Shown: positions 1 through 6,742, counted from the first letter of the stretch. The stretch is DNA of 7,452 nt from an uncultured Rubrobacteraceae bacterium (GCA_902806105.1 CADCVI010000148.1:1-7452), one strand, 5' to 3'. A program made the numbers and translations. The notes: a model not told the origin generated them from the letters alone.

Positions 1-59
1 GTGGGAAGCTCGCCGCGAGCGGTGACGTAGCTGCCCACCCCGCTCCGGCGGTCCCCTAG
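1..59 (+). CDS. 3' end of an upstream gene (partial, product unknown)
   Basis: Of the three plus-strand frames only the one starting at base 3 stays open from the window edge; it reads about 18 codons (GKLAASGDVAAHPAPAVP) and stops at the TAG at 57-59. The other two frames hit stops at 23-25 and 28-30. The stop overlaps the ribosome binding site of the next gene (59-66) and lies 12 bases before its ATG, the usual spacing inside an operon. The codons are GC-rich at the third position. The Ala/Pro-rich tail is too short to assign a family. A chance open frame of this length is possible in GC-rich DNA, so the call rests mainly on the tight spacing. Confidence 0.5.
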   Translation, partial: GKLAASGDVAAHPAPAVP

Positions 60-71
60 AAGGAGGTACGT

Positions 72-1445
72 ATGGCTTACGACACGAACGTTGGCCCTTT
101 GCCCGATGTGCTCGCGACGGTGCGGCAGGGACGGCTTCACGACCCGTTGGCGCGGATGGAGATTTCCGGGAGGACGGTCCTGAAGGGCGGAACGGTGATC
201 GACCCGGCCAACGGCGTCGAGGCCGAGATGGACGTGGCGTTTCGGGGGCAGCGCGTCGAGGAGGTCGCGGACGAGATCCGCCTTCAGCACGGCGACCGCG
301 TCTTCGATGTGAGGGGGCTGCAGGTGTGGCCGGGCCTCATCGACATGCACCTTCACCTCGGCGATCTCTTCGAGATAAGTTCCTCCCCCATCTTCGAGTC
401 CGTCGCGGACGGGGTCACGGTTGCTCTCTCGCCCGGAGCCGGAAACTCCTTCATGTCTCCGGCTCTCCTGGGGGCGGAGGTGGACCGCGGCGTGCCCGTG
501 AACATGGGACTCTACCTAGGGGGGCTCAACGTCATGGGCTGCCAGCTCTCCGTCGACGAGCTCGTCGCCTTGTTCGGAGGAGAGCTCCCGCAAGAGGTCG
601 CCTCCCAGAAGATGACGCGCAATCCGCTAACGTATGTTACCGCCCCCCTGATCGTGGGCCTCAAGGACCACATGGGTCACTTCATCGCCGATGACGAGAC
701 GCTGGACGGACTCTTTGAGGTCTCATCTCGCGCCGGTCTTGTCTTCATGAGCCATGCCCAGGACCCCGAGCACGGCGAACGCCTGGCTGCCCTCTCCGAA
801 GGCCGGCCGGTCCACCTCACCCACTGTACCGCTGCCGGCTCCGGGTCTCACGGGGATGCGAAGGAAAGCATGGAACGCTTCATCGAGCTGATGAGGCAGC
901 CTCACATCTCCGGCGACCTGATGACCGCGCACCTCAGGCCCGGGCTCGGAAACCGCGAGGGAATACTGATCGACAGGGCCGCCCAGCAGGTCGCCTATGA
1001 GGCCCTAGCGGACGGCACCGTCGACGTGCTCATCTCCGACGGGCAGTGCGACGCGACGATGAAGGGCTTCGGCGACACGCGCGACAACATACCGGCCATC
1101 CTGGAACTGGCCGAGGCAGGGGTTCTGCCGCTCCCCCAAGCCGTAGCCACGATGACGAGTAACGTTGCTCGCCGGATGGCCGCCCTTACCCACGAGGATT
1201 GGTGGACGCGCGAGCTGGGCCACCTGGGGGCAGGGGCGAGGGCCAACGTAACGGTCGTCGATCCGCACGACAAGCTCCCCACGTTCGTCTTCGTAAACGG
1301 GGTGATGGCCGCCATGGAGAACCGCCCCGTGCGCGAAGCGAACGGGGCCGGGGGCTGGGTCACGAAGTTCGGCATCCTCGACCGCACGGGCGTCGGAGAC
1401 CTGGCCGCCTTCGCCTACCACCAAGGAGAGCAGCAGGGACGATAA
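72..1445 (+). CDS. Amidohydrolase-superfamily metal hydrolase (hydantoinase/dihydroorotase-like)
   Basis: A 457-residue cytoplasmic enzyme expected to hydrolyse a C-N bond, probably in a cyclic or acyl amide, with one or two divalent metals. The N-terminal beta-sandwich carries VLKGGTVIDP near residues 37-46, and the barrel opens with the signature PGLIDMHLH, giving metal ligands H93 and H95. Further candidate ligands are H228 (MSHAQ), H248/H251 (VHLTHCT) and D323 (ISDGQCD). K198 in VGLK is a plausible bridging carboxylated lysine. The C-terminal sandwich strand is recognisable in GARANVTVVDP (residues 388-398). Length is typical for the superfamily. The ATG at 72 is chosen because GAAGGAGG at 59-66 sits five bases ahead of it; an internal Met29, closer to where many relatives begin, has no such site. 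The gene runs in the same direction as the partial upstream gene and converges on the formamidase gene. The superfamily assignment is firm; the substrate is unknown and I recognise no specific subfamily. Confidence 0.9.
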   Translation: MAYDTNVGPLPDVLATVRQGRLHDPLARMEISGRTVLKGGTVIDPANGVEAEMDVAFRGQRVEEVADEIRLQHGDRVFDVRGLQVWPGLIDMHLHLGDLFEISSSPIFESVADGVTVALSPGAGNSFMSPALLGAEVDRGVPVNMGLYLGGLNVMGCQLSVDELVALFGGELPQEVASQKMTRNPLTYVTAPLIVGLKDHMGHFIADDETLDGLFEVSSRAGLVFMSHAQDPEHGERLAALSEGRPVHLTHCTAAGSGSHGDAKESMERFIELMRQPHISGDLMTAHLRPGLGNREGILIDRAAQQVAYEALADGTVDVLISDGQCDATMKGFGDTRDNIPAILELAEAGVLPLPQAVATMTSNVARRMAALTHEDWWTRELGHLGAGARANVTVVDPHDKLPTFVFVNGVMAAMENRPVREANGAGGWVTKFGILDRTGVGDLAAFAYHQGEQQGR

Positions 1446-1574
1446 GACACCGCGGGGATCGAAGCAACTACCGCTTCTACGGAGAAGGTCGCGGGGACGC
1501 GAGGCTTCGAAGGCGCGCGAGCCCGAGAGGCGAGCCCGTAGGCGCTACCGCGGTGGATCGTTCCGCTGGTTCTC
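1446..1574. other. Convergent intergenic gap, no clear terminator
   Basis: This gap separates the amidohydrolase stop from the formamidase stop. It contains only weak symmetry: a five-base-pair stem GAAGC/GCTTC starting at 1461, seven-base arms TCGAAGC (1459-1465) and GCTTCGA (1504-1510) 38 bases apart, and a nine-base direct repeat GCGAGCCCG at 1517 and 1530. None is followed by a T-run on either strand, so a classic intrinsic terminator is not supported. Confidence 0.4.
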
Positions 1575-2591
1575 TCAGGAGCCTCCCACGTAGCGGTCGC
1601 TCGGCCCCGCCTGCCCCGCGAGGGGGAATCCTTCCGAGGTTCCGTCCTTGACCCGCACCTTGTCGTCCCAGGGGAGGTTCCATTCGCCCGACACCAGGTC
1701 TTGCATATACGTGTAGGGGCAATCCGTGACCCCGCCCGCAACGGCGACGAAGCCGCGGTGCCCGAGCTGGTAGATGTTGTTCTCTACCCCCCAGTGCTCG
1801 CGAGCCTGATCGGCGCGCACTGGGAACACCTCGCCCGTGACGACCTCCCCGGGGGTCTCGCTGCCCCGCGCCAGCATCGAGCCCTCGTAGTCGCAGAACA
1901 AGCCCTCGCCCATGGAGCGGTTGATGCCGTCCGTGCCGGCCATGGCCACCGAGAGGGTGTACATGAGGTTGCAGAAGGCGTTCGATTCGTTGGTGATCCT
2001 CCAGGCGTTGCGGATCGGTATGGTGTAGCCCGCCGTGCGCAGCGCCACGTTCGCGCCCTTGTAGGCGACCTCGCGGGCCACCTCGGGGAACATGCCGTCG
2101 TGGCAGATCATGAGGGCCAGCTTCGAGCCCGCGGGACCGGCGCACACCTGCAGGCCCATGTCCCCGGGCTGCCAGGGCTCGACGGGCACCCAGGGGTGGA
2201 GCTTGCGCTGGTAGAGCGCGATCTCGCCGGCGTCGTCGATTATCAGGCCGACGTTCCAGGGGTTGCCGTCCGGGTTCTCCTCCATGACCGAGAAGCAACC
2301 CCATACTCCCTGCTCGCGGCAGACGTCCTTGAAGGCGCCCACTTCCGGACCGTCGATGCTGCACATCAGCTCCGGCGCGGTGCTCATGCTGAGCCCCTGG
2401 AGGCAGTACTCGGGGAAGACGATCAGGTCAAGGTTGGGCATCCCCTTCTTGGTTCGGACGACCTTATCGCAGATCCGCTCGGTCTGCTGCGCGATGTCGT
2501 CGGGGGTCTCTATGACCGGGAGCTGAAACTGCACGAGCCCGACCACCATCCCGTCCGGAGTCCTGTTCAGTCCGCCGAGTTCCGTAGTCAT
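1575..2591 (-). CDS. amiF: Formamidase, AmiF type (nitrilase superfamily)
   Basis: Predicted to hydrolyse formamide to formate and ammonia in the cytoplasm. The 338-residue protein follows Helicobacter AmiF (about 334 residues, from memory) nearly end to end. It opens with ELGGLNRTPDGMVVGLVQ, carries the catalytic glutamate E61 in VFPEYCLQG, lysine K130 in YQRKLHPW followed by VPVEPW with E138, and the nucleophile C163 in ICHDGMFPE. The C-terminal half contains HWGVENNIYQLGHRG and CPYTYMQD, which I recall as typical of AmiF. The Glu-Lys-Cys set is complete. The LHPW and ICHDG versions of the motifs fit AmiF better than the related aliphatic amidase AmiE. The frame is open 51 codons further upstream, but the ATG at 2591 is chosen because the homology begins there and AAAGGGGA lies just ahead. 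The gene is last on the minus strand after the NodB-type gene, from which a 302-base gap separates it, so it may have its own promoter. Activity on other short amides is possible. Confidence 0.9.
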   Translation of the reverse strand: MTTELGGLNRTPDGMVVGLVQFQLPVIETPDDIAQQTERICDKVVRTKKGMPNLDLIVFPEYCLQGLSMSTAPELMCSIDGPEVGAFKDVCREQGVWGCFSVMEENPDGNPWNVGLIIDDAGEIALYQRKLHPWVPVEPWQPGDMGLQVCAGPAGSKLALMICHDGMFPEVAREVAYKGANVALRTAGYTIPIRNAWRITNESNAFCNLMYTLSVAMAGTDGINRSMGEGLFCDYEGSMLARGSETPGEVVTGEVFPVRADQAREHWGVENNIYQLGHRGFVAVAGGVTDCPYTYMQDLVSGEWNLPWDDKVRVKDGTSEGFPLAGQAGPSDRYVGGS

Positions 2592-2595
2592 CGCG

Positions 2596-2603
2596 TCCCC
2601 TTT
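2596..2603 (-). promoter_or_regulatory. Ribosome binding site deciding the formamidase start
   Basis: On the minus strand AAAGGGGA occupies 2603-2596, four bases before the ATG at 2591. It supports the internal start over the more upstream ATG at 2744 in the same frame, whose 51-codon extension does not match the family. Confidence 0.65.
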
Positions 2604-2640
2604 CGATAGCACGCTCGGATCCCCCAAAGAGATCGCTCTT

Positions 2641-2654
2641 GTAAGTTTTCTTAC
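2641..2654. promoter_or_regulatory. Perfect inverted repeat, possible operator before the formamidase gene
   Basis: GTAAG-TTTT-CTTAC is a perfect inverted repeat with five-base arms, 50 bases upstream of the formamidase ATG. It stands out as an AT-rich patch in GC-rich surroundings, which suits a repressor site or a promoter-proximal element. Arms of five bases can arise by chance, and no second copy was found in the window. Confidence 0.3.
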
Positions 2655-2893
2655 CGCCTCGCCCACCCGATTAAACCGGGGGAAGCACTCGTGTTCCTTC
2701 TCTAGCTTGCCTCTCCCGCTTGCGGCCGGCATCGCGCCTCGCACCGTCGAGCGCGTTGATCGGTGGGCCCCAGGAGAGGCTTACCAACCCCTACGGTCTT
2801 CAGCGTAGTGTTCAGGGCCAAGGTCAGGTATCCGGGCATGATGACTTCTACCCCGGACACACCGCGAGGTGGCAGAGCCGTGTTGCGCACGAC

Positions 2894-3814
2894 CTACCGG
2901 AAGCCTGAGCCCACGGGGGCCTCTTCGACGCCGCGCACGTCCTCGGCCTGCATGAGGCGCCTGTCCTCGTCGTCGTCGACCCAGGCGTCGAAGATCTCGG
3001 CGCAGGTGGCGAACCACACGCCGTCCTTGGAGGCTATGTACTCGATCAGCTTCTCGAAGAACATGACGTGGTGCGCCTGGCCGATAATCTGCGGGTGCAC
3101 CGCGACGGCGTAGCAGGCGTTGGGGACGCGCTCGTAGGCGTAGTCGAAGATGTCCCTCCAGCGCTTGAGGATCGTCTCCGAGTCCTGCATACCCGCCTGG
3201 ATGCCGGTGACGTAGGCGAGCGGCGGGAAGTCGTCGAGGTACCAGTTGACCGGTATCTCGAGGACGGAGCTCGCCTTGCCGGGCACGTTCCCCTTCTCCC
3301 AGTTCACCTGCCAGCGCCTCGGTCGGTACGGGACGAGGTCGCGCGCCATCAGGCTGCTGTCGTACTCGAAGCCGAACTGCTCGATCAGGTCGAGGGTATT
3401 CTCGCTGTAGTCCCAGTACGGCGAGCGGTAGCCCCTAGGCCGGATGCCCAAGCGCTTATCGAACGTGTCGAGGGCGAGCTGCATGAGCCTTTCTTCGGTG
3501 TCGCGATCGATCTTCGTCGGGTTCTCGTGGTAGTAGCCGTGGTGGCCGAACTCGTGCCCCTCGTCGAGGATGCGCCCGCAGACGTCGGGGAAGGTGTCGA
3601 TCGTGTGGCCGGGCGTGAACCAGGTCGTCTTGATGTCGTACTTCTTGTAGAGCTCCAGTAGGCGCGGCGTGCCGACCTCGGCGCCAAACTCGCCGCGCGC
3701 CATCATCGCCGGCGTCGGCATGTTGAACGCGCCCAGCCACAAAGACTGGGCGTCGAAGTCCACGCCCATGTTCACCGCGATCTTCTTCCCCTCCGGGAGG
3801 TTGAGGTGCCCCAT
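2894..3814 (-). CDS. NodB/polysaccharide-deacetylase-family hydrolase, HpPgdA/imidase-like
   Basis: A 306-residue metal-dependent hydrolase of the NodB (CE4) barrel fold. It resembles Helicobacter HP0310 (HpPgdA, about 293 residues, from memory): the first motif is GVDFDAQ with D21 matching the metal-binding Asp, and HEFGHHGYYHENP supplies H92 and H96 as the metal-binding histidines. Other family landmarks are TWFTPGHTIDTFP (residues 64-76), GYRSPYWDYS (128-137), the LEIPVNWYLDD segment (185-195) and a late histidine H240 in AVHPQ. The family includes peptidoglycan deacetylases, PuuE-type allantoinases and cyclic imide hydrolases. There is no signal peptide or membrane segment, so a cytoplasmic amide or imide substrate is more likely than cell-wall glycan; this is inference from location and neighbours. 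The ATG at 3814 is preceded by GGGAAGGAG at 3832-3824 with nine bases between. It follows the acylase gene by 95 bases in the same direction and probably shares its transcript. Confidence 0.85.
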   Translation of the reverse strand: MGHLNLPEGKKIAVNMGVDFDAQSLWLGAFNMPTPAMMARGEFGAEVGTPRLLELYKKYDIKTTWFTPGHTIDTFPDVCGRILDEGHEFGHHGYYHENPTKIDRDTEERLMQLALDTFDKRLGIRPRGYRSPYWDYSENTLDLIEQFGFEYDSSLMARDLVPYRPRRWQVNWEKGNVPGKASSVLEIPVNWYLDDFPPLAYVTGIQAGMQDSETILKRWRDIFDYAYERVPNACYAVAVHPQIIGQAHHVMFFEKLIEYIASKDGVWFATCAEIFDAWVDDDEDRRLMQAEDVRGVEEAPVGSGFR

Positions 3815-3909
3815 AACCTACGTCTCCTTCCCTCGTGTTCCTCTACCCTGCGCCCACCACGGCACGGTCTTCGGCATGCTTCTTCCCTGCCCCGGCCCTC
3901 GGAGCAAGC
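3815..3909 (-). other. 95-base spacer between acylase and NodB-type genes
   Basis: The spacer contains the ribosome binding site of the downstream gene and a 19-codon frame starting at ATG 3877 (MPKTVPWWAQGRGTRGKET) preceded by GGGAAGAAGC and ending at 3818, just before the next start. The little frame may be chance or a coupling peptide. No terminator-like hairpin with a T-run is visible, which fits co-transcription of the two genes. Confidence 0.35.
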
Positions 3910-6261
3910 CTAGAACGATCCTTTCGGTTCCAGCACGATCCTCTCCTCGGCCGCCTCCTCGATCTTCTCCCTGGAGTACAGCAGCGGGAAAGCTTTGCCC
4001 TCGGCCCAGCCCTCGAACAGGTCCGAGTAGTGCGGGCTTTTCGGGTCCCCCGACTGCCCCGGCGAGTTCATGAAGAGGGAGCCGTCCCACTCCCCGACGT
4101 CGACCACGATGCGAAAAGACGAGCCCCCGGTCTGGCGGAAGTCCGCCCGGTATGCGGTGTTGCCCACGGTGTCCCCGCTCCCCCCGCGCGGCGCGGGCCC
4201 GACGTTCAGCCGCCCGCGCGCCTCCTCGTCGATCAGCGCCGAGAGGGGATGCGTAAGTAGGGAGTGGTGGAGCCTCCCCCACTCCCAGCCCTCGCGGTCC
4301 GTCCCCAACAGCCCCTCCACGTGCTCGACCGCCCGCCCCAGGCTGGATAACATCGCCTCCGCCACGGCTTTCTCGGGCTCGAGACCGAGCCTTCCGTCGG
4401 GTTTCTCCAGGAGGTCCAGGTCCGCCCGGGCGTCCGCTGCCAGGTCCTCCAGCGGCGTGGCAGCGGCGACCGCCTCGGCCAGCTTCTCGGGCGGAACCGA
4501 GTCGGAAAGTGCCCTCTCGAAGAGCGCGGGGCGCAGGTAGAGCCGGTACCACACCTCGAAGAGCGCCGCGGCCGCCGAGTCGGGCGAGAGTACGTAGTCC
4601 CAGCCCGTAAGCATCCCGAGTGCCTCCTCGACCTTCGCGTCGTCGGAGCGCAGCCCGTCGAGCCTCGAGCAGATGCGGCGGGCCGGCACGGATAGGTGAT
4701 CGTTCTGGAGGCGGACGGAGTCTTCCAGAGAGTGGACCTCGACGCCCTCGAGGGCCTCGGAGACGCGCTCGTAGCGGTATGGGGCGTACCACTCGAAGCC
4801 TACCCCCTTCTCCTCGTGCGGGTAGCCCTCGGGCAGGTTCATCTGGTTGGCGGTGGCGACCCAGCCCCTTGAGGGGTTGAACTCCACCGGCAGCTCGTCG
4901 GCGTCGAGGAAGCCGTCCCACTCGTAGCGCCCGTCGCCGGGGACCGGAAGGAGTCCGTCCCAGTTGGGCCTCCTCGGCACGAGCCCGCCCGGCTTCCACC
5001 CGATGTTCCCCTCGTCGTCGGCGTAAACCTGGTTCTCGCCCGGCGAGCCCCAGCGGTTCATCGCCGCGAGGAACCCGTCCCAGTCCTTCACGCGCATGTA
5101 GTCCATGCTGCCCAGGTAAGGGGCCATCCCTGGCTCCAGCCACGCCGCCCTGACCGCAAAGGCCACACGCCTCTCGGGGTCCTCGCAGATCACCGGCCCG
5201 TGTCGGGTGAACTTGAGCTCTACCTCCACCGGCTCGCCATCCCTCACCGGCACGCTCTGGCGTTCGACCTCCATCGGCTCCCAGCGGTCCTTGTAGCGGT
5301 ACTCGTTCGGGTTCTCGGGGTTCGTCTCGTAGAGGTAGAGGTCCTCCTGGTCGATGGAGAAGATAGTGAGGCCGAAGGCGATCTTGCCGTTGTGGCCGAT
5401 GGAGATGCCGGGCAGGGCGGGCTCTCCGGCCCCGATCACGTCCATTCCAGGGGCAGAGAGGTGCGCCACGTAGCGCAAGGAAGGCACCGAAAGCGCCCGG
5501 TGGGGATCGTTGGCGAGGACGGGCCGGCCGGTTGCGGTGCGCGAAGGGGCGATTACCCAGTTGTTCGAGCCCTCCGGGGCCTTCTCGGCCCCCGCGGGGC
5601 TCGCCGCGAGGCCGGCCCCGAGCACCGGTGGGGTCGTCGCGAGCTCGTAGACGTGCAGTACGTCGTCGGGGATCAGGGAGAGGTCGAGTTCCTCGGGCAC
5701 GACGACCTCGCGCGGAGGCTCCAGGCGGCTCCTCAGCCCGTCCGTCTCGGGACCGAACTCGCGCAAGACGCGGGCTCGCTCCGCCTCGAAGGTCAGGTTC
5801 TTGTACAGGCCGTGGCTCCGGATCCGGGCCACGTCCTCGGGCGCCCAGTACGCCGGACCATACCCCGCCAGGCGGAACTCCTCCGGGAGGAGGCTCGGGT
5901 CCTCATCGGTGAGCCTCACGAACTCGTTGACGCCGAGGACGAAGGCGGTGACGACGCGCTTGGTGTCCGAGCCGTAGGAGAGCCACTCGCGGCGCATCTC
6001 GCCCCGGTAGAGAAAGAGCCTAGAAGCCCGATCCTTCTCCACGAAGGAGGGTCCGAAGGCCTCGGACAGGAGCCCAAGCCCGCGCCTGCGCCACAGGTCG
6101 ATCTGCCAGAGGCGGTCGCGGGCGGCGTTGAAGCCCTGGGCGAAGAAGGCGTCGTCGGCCGAAGAGGCGTAGACGTGCGGCACGCCCCATCGGTCCACCA
6201 GGATCTCGACCGGACCCTTGAGGCCCTCGACGGCGTAAGAATGCTCGGCGTCCATCGGCAT
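3910..6261 (-). CDS. Penicillin-acylase-family Ntn hydrolase
   Basis: A 783-residue precursor expected to cut itself into alpha and beta chains and then remove an acyl group from an amide. The alpha part begins almost at once (VEILVDRWGVPHVYA, then FNAARDRLWQIDLWRR). A linker near 206-231 leads to GSNNWVIAPS, where S232 would become the beta-chain N-terminal nucleophile. Counting S232 as beta-1, H254 in NDPH falls at beta-23 and N472 in TANQ at beta-241, the catalytic and oxyanion positions I recall for E. coli penicillin G acylase. A beta chain of about 552 residues is also family-typical. No signal peptide or transmembrane segment precedes the alpha chain, although many relatives are exported. 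The start at 6261 follows AAGGAG closely; ATG 6255, two codons in, is equally possible, and ATG 6354 lacks a ribosome site. It is the first gene of the minus-strand set. Substrate (beta-lactam, acyl-homoserine lactone or other N-acyl compound) cannot be told. Confidence 0.9.
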   Translation of the reverse strand: MPMDAEHSYAVEGLKGPVEILVDRWGVPHVYASSADDAFFAQGFNAARDRLWQIDLWRRRGLGLLSEAFGPSFVEKDRASRLFLYRGEMRREWLSYGSDTKRVVTAFVLGVNEFVRLTDEDPSLLPEEFRLAGYGPAYWAPEDVARIRSHGLYKNLTFEAERARVLREFGPETDGLRSRLEPPREVVVPEELDLSLIPDDVLHVYELATTPPVLGAGLAASPAGAEKAPEGSNNWVIAPSRTATGRPVLANDPHRALSVPSLRYVAHLSAPGMDVIGAGEPALPGISIGHNGKIAFGLTIFSIDQEDLYLYETNPENPNEYRYKDRWEPMEVERQSVPVRDGEPVEVELKFTRHGPVICEDPERRVAFAVRAAWLEPGMAPYLGSMDYMRVKDWDGFLAAMNRWGSPGENQVYADDEGNIGWKPGGLVPRRPNWDGLLPVPGDGRYEWDGFLDADELPVEFNPSRGWVATANQMNLPEGYPHEEKGVGFEWYAPYRYERVSEALEGVEVHSLEDSVRLQNDHLSVPARRICSRLDGLRSDDAKVEEALGMLTGWDYVLSPDSAAAALFEVWYRLYLRPALFERALSDSVPPEKLAEAVAAATPLEDLAADARADLDLLEKPDGRLGLEPEKAVAEAMLSSLGRAVEHVEGLLGTDREGWEWGRLHHSLLTHPLSALIDEEARGRLNVGPAPRGGSGDTVGNTAYRADFRQTGGSSFRIVVDVGEWDGSLFMNSPGQSGDPKSPHYSDLFEGWAEGKAFPLLYSREKIEEAAEERIVLEPKGSF

Positions 6262-6271
6262 GCCTCTCCTT
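6262..6271 (-). promoter_or_regulatory. Ribosome binding site deciding the acylase start
   Basis: AAGGAGAGGC precedes the first ATG (6261) directly. The AAGGAG core is four bases from that ATG and ten from the in-frame ATG at 6255, so either could be used. It argues against the distal ATG at 6354, which has no purine-rich site ahead of it. Confidence 0.65.
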
Positions 6272-6346
6272 GCTTTTGCGGTCTTTCTTTGGTTCTGGCA
6301 GAAGGGTAGCGGTTTCGCCAACGTACCCGCGAGCCGGGCCTCGTCC

Positions 6347-6424
6347 GCTCCCATCGCTCAAACGCATGGGGAGTTCTCTAGCCCCCGCCCCCAACCGTCG
6401 GGCGAAGAAGACAAGAATCCTCAC
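6347..6424 (-). pseudogene. Possible broken start of a MoaD/ThiS-like gene
   Basis: A GTG at 6424 is preceded eight bases upstream by a strong ribosome site, GGAGAAGG (6440-6433). The first residues read MRILVFFARRLGAG and continue ARELPMRLSDGS, which resembles the first two strands of MoaD/ThiS-type sulfur-carrier proteins (pattern like VRxLFFARLRExxG then a strand ending PEGATV). After about 26 residues the resemblance stops: the frame runs on into the acylase gene with unrelated, Arg-rich sequence, and no C-terminal Gly-Gly is found. It could therefore be the remnant left by a deletion next to the acylase gene, or a chance match. Recognition is by eye only and the segment is short. Confidence 0.28.
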
Positions 6425-6639
6425 CTGAACCACCTTCTCCAACTACGCGCCTCGAACTGCCAGCGTTACGGCTCCCAAGTACTGCTCGCGCTTGCTTCCC
6501 CTCGCCTACCCCACGTCCACCGAAAGCATGGTCCCATACCCCAAGGTCCCGCGCCACTTCTGGTGCATAGATTTTCAGACGGGAAAAGGAACAGAGAAAG
6601 TGCCCTTCGGCAGCCTAGCAAGCATGGGATGCGTTAGAT

Positions 6640-6659
6640 TCACAAACCCTCGTTTGCGA
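6640..6659. promoter_or_regulatory. 20-base imperfect palindrome, TetR-type operator candidate
   Basis: Left arm TCACAAAC and right arm GTTTGCGA flank the spacer CCTC; seven of eight positions pair, so both half-sites read TCRCAAAC. The half-site TCACAAAC occurs again at 6697-6704, within a nine-base direct repeat TCACAAACC. Size and symmetry fit sites bound by TetR-family dimers, and a TetR gene lies next to this gap. It is roughly 380 bases before the acylase start, which is far for a simple repressor site, so the target promoter is uncertain. Confidence 0.35.
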
Positions 6660-6718
6660 GAGGCACCCTCGAATGTCCCGTCGGCCTTAGTGCGTCTCAC
6701 AAACCTCCAAGACCTCGA

Positions 6719-6742
6719 GTACCGGGATGTTTATATCGGTAC
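6719..6742. repeat. Inverted repeat GTACCG-N12-CGGTAC
   Basis: Perfect six-base arms flank a 12-base AT-rich centre that contains TTTATAT. It lies 60 bases from the palindrome at 6640-6659. It may be a second regulatory site or the edge of a promoter; the arms are short enough that chance cannot be excluded. Confidence 0.25.

Larger units (their letters stand above)
2592..2893 (-). other. 302-base gap upstream of the formamidase gene
   Basis: The gap follows the NodB-type gene and precedes the formamidase. On the minus strand a 62-codon frame runs from a GTG at 2890, three bases after the upstream stop, to 2702; an internal ATG begins MPGYLTLALNTTLKTVG. I do not recognise it and no clear ribosome binding site precedes either start, so it is not called as a gene. 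Nearer the formamidase start lies a perfect AT-rich inverted repeat (2641-2654, listed separately) and a weak hairpin, CCCGG/TCGGG around TTTAA, near 2670-2685. I could not find a convincing -35/-10 pair or a riboswitch fold by eye. Confidence 0.4.

Noticed and set aside
1477..2364. Long open frame antisense or out of frame across the formamidase gene, and similar long frames within the acylase and NodB-type genes.
   Set aside because: These frames give Arg/Gly/Pro-rich translations without motifs, the usual shadow of GC-rich genes, while the real frames carry complete catalytic motifs.
2592..2744. A 51-codon N-terminal extension of the formamidase from ATG 2744.
   Set aside because: The extension does not fit the family, covers the likely regulatory region, and the ATG at 2591 has a good ribosome site.
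3818..3877. A 19-codon frame between acylase and NodB-type genes with two adjacent Trp codons, as in an attenuation leader.
   Set aside because: It is inside a likely operon, has no alternative hairpins or T-run terminator, and the neighbouring genes have no link to tryptophan synthesis.
6262..6354. A 31-codon N-terminal extension of the acylase from ATG 6354.
   Set aside because: There is no ribosome site ahead of that ATG, the added residues have no signal-peptide character, and AAGGAG stands directly before ATG 6261.
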